Shown here: in pieces, positions 1-4,534 of the stretch
Layout of the letters: every line of letters starts with the position of its first letter
Position numbering within the stretch: position 1 is the first letter of the stretch
NCBI GenBank assembly: GCA_002311335.1
Contig: DBZX01000020.1
Location: forward strand, 4,783 to 10,360
Direction of reading: 5' to 3'
Length of the DNA stretch: 5,578 bases
Source of the DNA: a bacterium UBP10_UBA1149
Lineage (GTDB): Bacteria; Desulfobacterota; Binatia; UBA1149
Notes under the pieces: generated by a model
The model's database searches: none
Seen by the model: only the letters and a program-made list of their open reading frames with translations
What the model was told of the DNA's origin: nothing
Translations under genes and position numbers: made by a program

Positions 1-605
1 TGCGCGCCCTGGCCGACTCCATCGAGGGCGCCCACGTGGAGCCCACAGGCATGGTCATGCTCTTCAGCGACATCGAGCACCACATGATACGCGGCATGGT
101 GCTGGGATTTTCGGTGGCGCTGATGGCGGTGAGCATAATGATGGTGCTCGTTCTTCGCAGCCTGCGCCACGGGCTGCTGGCCATGATACCGGCGGTACTG
201 CCCTTGAGCTTCGTGCTGGGCATGACCGGCTGGGTCGGCCAACCGCTGGGGCCCATGGCAGTGATGATGGCCAACGTCGCCCTGGGCGTGGCGGTGGACA
301 ACGCCATACACCTGCTCATGCGCTACCAGCGCCTGCGCGCCGCGGGCAAGGAAGTGGCGGCGGCCATAGAAGAAAGCGTTACCGTGGTGGGCCGGCCGGT
401 GCTCTACACCGCCATCGTGCTGTGCATGTCCTTCCTGGTGCTTGGATTCTCGGACATGGTGCCGACACGGGCCTTTGGACTGCTGACGGCCCTGGTACTG
501 GCGGGCTCGCTCGGAGGCGCGCTGATCACACTGCCGGCCACCGTGCTCATGGCCGACGAGCACCTGGGCCGTGGTAGGTCCGAGGCCGGCGGCGGCGAGG
601 CATGA
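1..605 (+). CDS. RND/MMPL-family transporter, C-terminal part (5' truncated)
   Basis: This is the end of a resistance-nodulation-division permease, most like the HAE3/MMPL branch that moves hydrophobic or lipid-like compounds across the inner membrane using the proton gradient. The frame is open from base 3 with no start, so the gene begins outside the window; the GTG at 36 is internal. About 200 residues remain. Counting from that GTG, five hydrophobic segments lie near residues 18-41, 46-68, 72-93, 122-142 and 146-171. This fits TM8-TM12 of the usual 12-helix fold, preceded by the end of the second extracytoplasmic loop. The segment GVAVDNAIHLLMRY matches the TM10 signature of this family, with the Asp that aligns to the proton-relay region. 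The protein ends in a short Gly/Glu-rich cytoplasmic tail. It runs in the same direction as the acyl-CoA genes 81 bases downstream, so a role in moving their lipid substrate is plausible but inferred. The substrate is unknown. Confidence 0.9.
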   Translation, partial: RALADSIEGAHVEPTGMVMLFSDIEHHMIRGMVLGFSVALMAVSIMMVLVLRSLRHGLLAMIPAVLPLSFVLGMTGWVGQPLGPMAVMMANVALGVAVDNAIHLLMRYQRLRAAGKEVAAAIEESVTVVGRPVLYTAIVLCMSFLVLGFSDMVPTRAFGLLTALVLAGSLGGALITLPATVLMADEHLGRGRSEAGGGEA

Positions 606-639
606 ACACCGCTGCCCGCGTCGCTTAAACCCGACGGCA

Positions 640-668
640 TCGACTTAATCCGTAGCGCGCCCTAGTAT
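640..668 (+). promoter_or_regulatory. Weak sigma70-like promoter candidate upstream of the acyl-CoA operon
   Basis: TCGACT (640-645) and TAGTAT (663-668) each match the -35 and -10 consensus at four of six bases and are separated by exactly 17 bases. Transcription would start near 675, leaving a leader of only about 12 bases before the ATG at 687, just enough for the Shine-Dalgarno sequence. It lies in the only gap between the transporter and the metabolic genes. Matches of this quality occur by chance, and the host's sigma factors are unknown, so this is only a candidate. Confidence 0.22.
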
Positions 669-676
669 CGACGGAC

Positions 677-681
677 GGGAG
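677..681 (+). promoter_or_regulatory. Ribosome binding site for the first crotonase
   Basis: GGGAG ends five bases before the ATG at 687. An in-frame TAG at 663-665 lies upstream, and no other start codon lies between it and 687, so this site fixes the start. Confidence 0.6.
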
Positions 682-686
682 TCACC

Positions 687-1490
687 ATGGATTTCGAGAC
701 ACTGCTCTACCAGACCGAGGACCGCGTGACCACGATCACGCTCAACCGACCCGAACGTCGCAACGCCTTCAACAGCTTGATGGCCCGCGAGCTCGCGCAG
801 GCATGGCAGGCGATCAAGGACGATCCCAACACGACCTGCGTCATACTGACCGGCGCTGGCGAAAAAGCCCTGTGCACGGGCGTGGACGTGGAGGCAGTGG
901 TAGCCGAAGGCGGCTTTGATGGCACGGGTCCTCCGGCCGAGGACACGCCCTTCCTGCACATCACCGCTATACAGAACGCCTGCTGGAAGCCGGTCATCAC
1001 GGCCGTCAACGGCATGTGCTGCGGCGGCGGGCTGCACTTCGTGGCCGACAGCGACCTCATCGTCGCCGCCGACAACGCCACCTTCTTTGACACCCACGTC
1101 AAGCTCGGCGTCATCTCGGGCCTGGAGCCCGTGGGCCTGGCCCGGCGCATACCGCTTGAGGCCGTCCTGCGACTGGCGCTGCTCGGAGGCTCAGAACGCA
1201 TGACCGCCGAGCAGGCACTGGCGGTGGGGCTGGTCGGCGAGGTGGTGCCCCAGGCCGAGCTCATGCCCAGGGCACGCGAGCTTGCCACCATGATATCCCA
1301 GCACTCGCCCACCGCGCTGGCCCGCTCCAAGCAGGCAATCTGGCAGAGCCTGCAGGTGGGCCTGGACGAGGCACTGAAAAACACCTGGCAGACCATACGC
1401 CAACACACAGCCCACCCCGATCACTCCGAGGGCCCGGCAGCCATGGTTGAAAAACGACAGCCGCGCTGGGCGCCCTACGACGGTAAGTAG
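687..1490 (+). CDS. Crotonase-superfamily protein (enoyl-CoA hydratase/isomerase-like) with His/His in place of the catalytic Glu pair
   Basis: This 267-residue protein has normal crotonase length and fold markers: the N-terminal strand with TLNRPERRNAFN (18-29), the oxyanion-hole stretch LTGAGEKALCTGVD (54-67), and AVNGMCCGGG (106-115). It should act on a CoA thioester in the cytoplasm. In classical enoyl-CoA hydratase (rat Glu144 and Glu164) two glutamates add water to the 2-enoyl-CoA. Aligned without gaps through the GGG motif, those positions are His117 and His137 here, still 20 residues apart. Simple hydration is therefore uncertain. Related superfamily members carry out isomerisation, hydrolysis or C-C cleavage. 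The tail EGPAAMVEKRQPRW (248-261) is typical of crotonases found beside paired acyl-CoA dehydrogenases. The gene is first in a tight run; the next gene starts 27 bases later. Superfamily membership is secure but the exact reaction is not. Confidence 0.9.
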   Translation: MDFETLLYQTEDRVTTITLNRPERRNAFNSLMARELAQAWQAIKDDPNTTCVILTGAGEKALCTGVDVEAVVAEGGFDGTGPPAEDTPFLHITAIQNACWKPVITAVNGMCCGGGLHFVADSDLIVAADNATFFDTHVKLGVISGLEPVGLARRIPLEAVLRLALLGGSERMTAEQALAVGLVGEVVPQAELMPRARELATMISQHSPTALARSKQAIWQSLQVGLDEALKNTWQTIRQHTAHPDHSEGPAAMVEKRQPRWAPYDGK

Positions 1491-1517
1491 ACCGGGCGCG
1501 GGGCAATACACGAGACG

Positions 1518-2255
1518 ATGTACGAAAAAATTTCCTACGAGCTGGCCGAGGGCATAGCCACCATCACGCTTGACCGCGCCGACAAGCTCAACGCCTACAC
1601 GCCCGAGATGGGTGAAGAAATTGTCGATGCCTTCTCCCGCGCACGAGACGACGACCTTGCGCGGGTGGTAATACTGACCGGTCGTGGCCGGGCCTTCTGC
1701 GCCGGCGTGGACCTTGACTATATGAAAGAGCACATGGCCGGCCGCAAGGCCGGGCCCGGGCCCGCCCTGGGCCAGGAGTCTTTCGTGCGCGAGTTCCCCC
1801 TGGAGCTGCTGTCGTATGCCAAGCCGGTCATCGCGGCCATCAACGGCGACGCCTTCGGTGTCGGGGTCACGATGACTCTTGGCTGCGACGTCCGGCTGGC
1901 GGCCGACAGCGCCCGCCTGGGTCTTAACTTCACCGGCCTGGGCATGCTGCCGGGCCTGGGCAGCACGCACCTGTTGCCGCAACTTGTCGGTACGCCCAAA
2001 GCGCTTGAATGGGTGCTGTCGGGAGCGGTGATAACCGCTGATGAGGCCGGCGCGGCGGGACTTGTGCAGCGAGTGGTCGCTCCCGACCACCTGGCCGACG
2101 AAGCGCGTACACTTGCCGGCTCAATGGCCGAAAAACGCCCAGAGGTGCTGGCTGCTGCTAAGCGCGCCCTTCGACTGGGCCCCGCCTCTAGCATGGCCGA
2201 GGCAATGGCACGCGAACGCGAGCTCAGTACCGAACTGGCCTCGCGCAGGAAATGA
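1518..2255 (+). CDS. Second crotonase-superfamily protein (enoyl-CoA hydratase/isomerase-like), catalytic glutamates absent
   Basis: The protein has 245 residues, a little short for the superfamily. It shows the N-terminal ATITLDRADKLNAYT (14-28), the CoA/oxyanion segment VVILTGRGRAFCAGVDLDYM (50-69), AAINGDAFGVGVTMTLGCD (106-124), and LGMLPGLGSTHLLPQLVG (141-158). The rat Glu144 and Glu164 positions align to Thr118 and Phe138, so neither acid of a true hydratase is present; the surrounding LNFTGLGMLPGLGST pattern is common in isomerase-like or uncharacterised crotonases. It may shift a double bond, hydrolyse the thioester, or play a structural part beside its neighbour. It differs enough from the upstream crotonase not to be a recent tandem copy. 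The start is the ATG giving MYEKISYELAEG. No good Shine-Dalgarno precedes it (only GAGA two bases upstream), suggesting translation linked to the preceding gene. Its stop overlaps the next start. Confidence 0.9.
   Translation: MYEKISYELAEGIATITLDRADKLNAYTPEMGEEIVDAFSRARDDDLARVVILTGRGRAFCAGVDLDYMKEHMAGRKAGPGPALGQESFVREFPLELLSYAKPVIAAINGDAFGVGVTMTLGCDVRLAADSARLGLNFTGLGMLPGLGSTHLLPQLVGTPKALEWVLSGAVITADEAGAAGLVQRVVAPDHLADEARTLAGSMAEKRPEVLAAAKRALRLGPASSMAEAMARERELSTELASRRK
2252..2255 (+). promoter_or_regulatory. ATGA start/stop overlap (translational coupling)
   Basis: The stop TGA of the second crotonase (2253-2255) overlaps the ATG of the acyl-CoA dehydrogenase (2252-2254). The purine stretch AGGA at 2247-2250 is only one base from the ATG, too close for ordinary initiation. 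Reinitiation by ribosomes finishing the upstream gene is the likely mechanism, which would tie the levels of the two proteins together. Confidence 0.65.
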
Positions 2256-3442
2256 AGCTCGCCCGCTCGGCAGACGACGAGGCCTTCAGAAAACGACTGG
2301 CGGAATTCCTCGAAGAGCACTGCCCACCCGAGGCCCGGTTGAGTAACGACTTCATCGCCAGCAGCGAGGCAGGCGATGACGGGGTGGTCTCCATTCCCTG
2401 CTGGGCTCGTAAATGGCAGGCCTGCCTGTTTGACCACGGCTGGATGGTCCCCGGGTATCCCCCCGAACTGGGCGGCTGCAACGCCACCCCTTCACAAACG
2501 CTGGTCTACTTCGAAGAAATGACTGGCCGGGGCATACCCCGCTCACTGCATTTTGTTGGCTACGCTATCGCTGGCCCATCGTTGCTGGAGTTTGGTAGCG
2601 ATGAGCAGCGGCGGTTGGCACCGGCCGCGATCCGCGGCGACACGATCTGGTGCGCTGGAATGTCGGAACCCGGCGCTGGCTCGGACCTGGCTTCCCTTTC
2701 CACCCGCGCAGAGAGGCAAGGAGACGAGTACGTCGTCAACGGGCAGAAGGTGTGGACGAGCTACGCCATGCTGGCCTCTAAATGCCTGTGCTACGTGCGC
2801 ACCGACCCCGACGCCCCCAGGCACGAGGGGATATCCGCACTCATCATCGACATGGATACGCCCGGCCTCGAGGTGCGGCCGCTGCGCGACATAAGCGGCC
2901 ACGCCGAGTTTGCCGAGGTCTTCTTCACCGACGTTCGCGTGCCGGCGGCCAACCTGCTGGGCGAACTGAACCGCGGGTGGCAGATAACCATCGGCGCGCT
3001 GGCCCACGAGCGCAGCGGGCTGTGGGTTGAGGGTGTCGCGATCTGCCAGAGGTCGATCGACGACATCGTGGCCATGGCCCGCCGTCGCGGACTGGACGAC
3101 GACCCGGTGATCCGCCGCAGGGTCGCCGAGTTGTACGCCCGCGTGCGTGGACTGCGCGCACTGGGCTACAAGGGATTCGCCTCGTTTGCACAGGGAGGAA
3201 GCGCGCCCGAACACTCGCTCATGAAAGTGGCTACTTCCGAGTTACAGCAGGAGCTGGTCGAGCTCGCCCTTGACCTGCAGGGTGCGTCGCTGGCCGTGAC
3301 CGACCCCGGACGTTCCGAGGAAGGCGGACGCTGGCAGAGGTCTTTCATCAAGGTACTGGCGGCAACCATAGGGGGTGGAACATCCGAGGTTCAACGCAAT
3401 GTGATCGCGCAGCGGGTGCTCGGCCTGCCCAGGGGAAGCTGA
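2252..3442 (+). CDS. Acyl-CoA dehydrogenase, large catalytic subunit type
   Basis: This is a 396-residue, full-length acyl-CoA dehydrogenase. These enzymes use FAD to make a trans-2-enoyl-CoA and pass electrons to ETF. The N-terminal helical domain opens with DEAFRKRLAEFLEEHCPPEA, which supports the chosen start. The flavin/substrate motif AGMSEPGAGSDLAS spans 135-148, followed by VNGQKVWTSYA (162-172). The middle domain ends in VFFTDVRVPAANLLGELNRGW (223-243). ALAHERSG (249-256) places Glu253 at the helix-G catalytic-base position used by long-chain and isovaleryl-CoA dehydrogenases; the alternative MCAD-type Glu near the C-terminus is Gly375. The C-terminal FAD-contact motif GGGTSEVQRNVIAQRVLGLP is at 374-393. 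It resembles the larger partner of FadE pairs in mycobacterial cholesterol side-chain degradation, and of pimeloyl-CoA dehydrogenase PimC/PimD. With the short ACAD-like gene one base downstream, an alpha2beta2 heterotetramer is the natural prediction. Confidence 0.93.
   Translation: MKLARSADDEAFRKRLAEFLEEHCPPEARLSNDFIASSEAGDDGVVSIPCWARKWQACLFDHGWMVPGYPPELGGCNATPSQTLVYFEEMTGRGIPRSLHFVGYAIAGPSLLEFGSDEQRRLAPAAIRGDTIWCAGMSEPGAGSDLASLSTRAERQGDEYVVNGQKVWTSYAMLASKCLCYVRTDPDAPRHEGISALIIDMDTPGLEVRPLRDISGHAEFAEVFFTDVRVPAANLLGELNRGWQITIGALAHERSGLWVEGVAICQRSIDDIVAMARRRGLDDDPVIRRRVAELYARVRGLRALGYKGFASFAQGGSAPEHSLMKVATSELQQELVELALDLQGASLAVTDPGRSEEGGRWQRSFIKVLAATIGGGTSEVQRNVIAQRVLGLPRGS
3431..3436 (+). promoter_or_regulatory. 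Ribosome binding site for the short acyl-CoA dehydrogenase subunit
   Basis: AGGGGA lies inside the last codons of the large subunit gene, seven bases before the ATG at 3444. It is the strongest Shine-Dalgarno sequence in the window and fixes the start; the gap to the upstream stop is one base. Confidence 0.7.
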
Positions 3443-3443
3443 A

Positions 3444-4430
3444 ATGGACTTCTCGCTCAGCGCCGAGCAGGAAATGGTGCGATCGACGGCCCACTCGCTG
3501 TTCGAAGGCCAATGCCCCGCCGGGCTGTTGCAGGCTGCCTGGGACGACAAGCGGGCGGCCGCCCCGCTGTGGGACGAGCACCTGTACCAGTGGGTGGAGC
3601 TGGCCGGTGCCGACCTGGTAGACCTGGTGTTGTTCATGGGGGAACACGGACGAGCGGCTGCCCCCGGTGTGTTCTTCGCGTCGCTCCAAGCTGCGCAGTT
3701 GGCAGCCCCGACCGGGCTCGCAGCCGCGGGCTCGGCGACGGTGGCCGTGGCCGGCGAAAACGGCCTGTGGATACCCCACGATGGCAATGCCAGGCATCAC
3801 GTTCCCTCGGCCGGCGATGCAGACGAAATACTGTGGGTCGCCGGTTCGCTGGCCGCACCCACGATGGCGCTTGTGCCCACTGCATCGGCAACACTGACCG
3901 AGGTGGACCAGCTCGACCGCTTGCGACCAATGTACACCGTCGAGTTGGCCGGCCCGCCCCGCGGGATACCAGTGGACCCGACAGCCTTTGCCCATGCCGT
4001 CGACCGTGCGCTGGTTACCACGGCCGCCGAACTGATAGGAACAGGTCGCTGGCTGCTCGAGACCTCGGTGGAGTATGCCTGCGAACGCGAGCAGTTCGGT
4101 CAACCCATAGGATCATTCCAGGGACTGCAGTGGATGCTGGTCGACGCCGCGCTCTTGCTCGAACGCGCCGACGCCGCGGTGACCTACGCAGCGATGTGTG
4201 TAGACGCCGACGACACCGACCGCCACCGGGCCGTACACGTGGCCAAGGCAGAGGCCGGCCTTGCCGCCCGCAGCGTGGCGCGCACCGCTATGCAGGTTCA
4301 CGCTGGCACGGGGTACACCTTTGAACACGGCCTGCACTTCAGGTTGCGCCGGGCTTACGCCGGTGATGCCTTCATGGGCCCCTCCGGCTACCACCTGGAC
4401 CGCCTCGGGCAACTGCTTTTCAGCGGTTAG
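3444..4430 (+). CDS. Acyl-CoA dehydrogenase-like small subunit (shortened, probably non-catalytic partner)
   Basis: This 328-residue protein is ACAD-like from end to end but shorter than the roughly 370-380 residues usual for such subunits. It opens with MDFSLSAEQEMVRSTAHSLF, a standard ACAD start. The usual loop with a P-E-x-Y-G-G pattern, expected between about residues 50 and 60, is missing, and the chain goes straight to the LVDLVLFMGEHGRAAAPG helix (58-75). The middle beta domain (about 95-175) is compact and lacks the S-E-P-x-A-G-S-D flavin motif. The C-terminal helical domain is well kept: YACEREQFGQPIGSFQGLQW (211-230), and QVHAGTGYTFEHGLHFRLRR (284-303), a variant of the usual Q-x-H-G-G-x-G. 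The helix-G glutamate seen in the large subunit has no counterpart. In known alpha2beta2 ACADs, small subunits of this kind help form the FAD site without supplying the base; that role is inferred here. All five of its isoleucines use ATA. Confidence 0.88.
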   Translation: MDFSLSAEQEMVRSTAHSLFEGQCPAGLLQAAWDDKRAAAPLWDEHLYQWVELAGADLVDLVLFMGEHGRAAAPGVFFASLQAAQLAAPTGLAAAGSATVAVAGENGLWIPHDGNARHHVPSAGDADEILWVAGSLAAPTMALVPTASATLTEVDQLDRLRPMYTVELAGPPRGIPVDPTAFAHAVDRALVTTAAELIGTGRWLLETSVEYACEREQFGQPIGSFQGLQWMLVDAALLLERADAAVTYAAMCVDADDTDRHRAVHVAKAEAGLAARSVARTAMQVHAGTGYTFEHGLHFRLRRAYAGDAFMGPSGYHLDRLGQLLFSG

Positions 4431-4521
4431 CGTTCTTTACGGGGCCGATCGCGTTCTTGACGCACCCTTGCCCACCGACAACACTGGCCGACAAGGGCGA
4501 CCGCCTCGATTCCAACAGCCT

Positions 4522-4525
4522 GGAG
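4522..4525 (+). promoter_or_regulatory. Ribosome binding site for the thiolase
   Basis: GGAG lies nine bases before the ATG at 4535. An in-frame TAG at 4526-4528 excludes any earlier start. The preceding 104-base gap also has a weak TTGACG (4457-4462) with a poor -10 match 17 bases on, so an internal promoter is possible but unsupported. Confidence 0.6.
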
Positions 4526-4534
4526 TAGAAAACA

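Noticed and set aside
36..605. GTG at 36 as the start of a small complete membrane protein
   Set aside because: The frame is open to the window edge, and the five-helix pattern matches the C-terminal half of a 12-helix RND permease, so the gene is truncated by the window.
619..636. Inverted repeat CGTCG/CGACG after the transporter gene as a possible terminator
   Set aside because: The stem is only five base pairs with an eight-base loop and no following T run, so it does not qualify as a Rho-independent terminator.
1191..2090. Long minus-strand open frame (299 codons) across the two crotonase genes
   Set aside because: It spans two well-supported genes and their gap on the opposite strand. 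Its composition is that of an antisense shadow of GC-rich codons, and its translation shows no recognisable domain.
3348..4103. Minus-strand open frame of 251 codons opposite both acyl-CoA dehydrogenase genes
   Set aside because: It is antisense to two clear ACAD genes, with a Gly/Arg/His-rich translation that has no domain or membrane pattern.
3512..4324. Plus-strand alternative frame of 270 codons inside the small ACAD gene
   Set aside because: Its translation is extremely Arg-rich and repetitive, as expected from reading a GC-rich gene out of frame; the ACAD frame carries conserved motifs and a strong ribosome binding site.
4465..4497. Inverted repeat CCCTTG/CAAGGG in the gap before the thiolase as a terminator
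   Set aside because: It is a six-base stem with a 21-base loop and no T tract; transcription probably continues into the thiolase gene.
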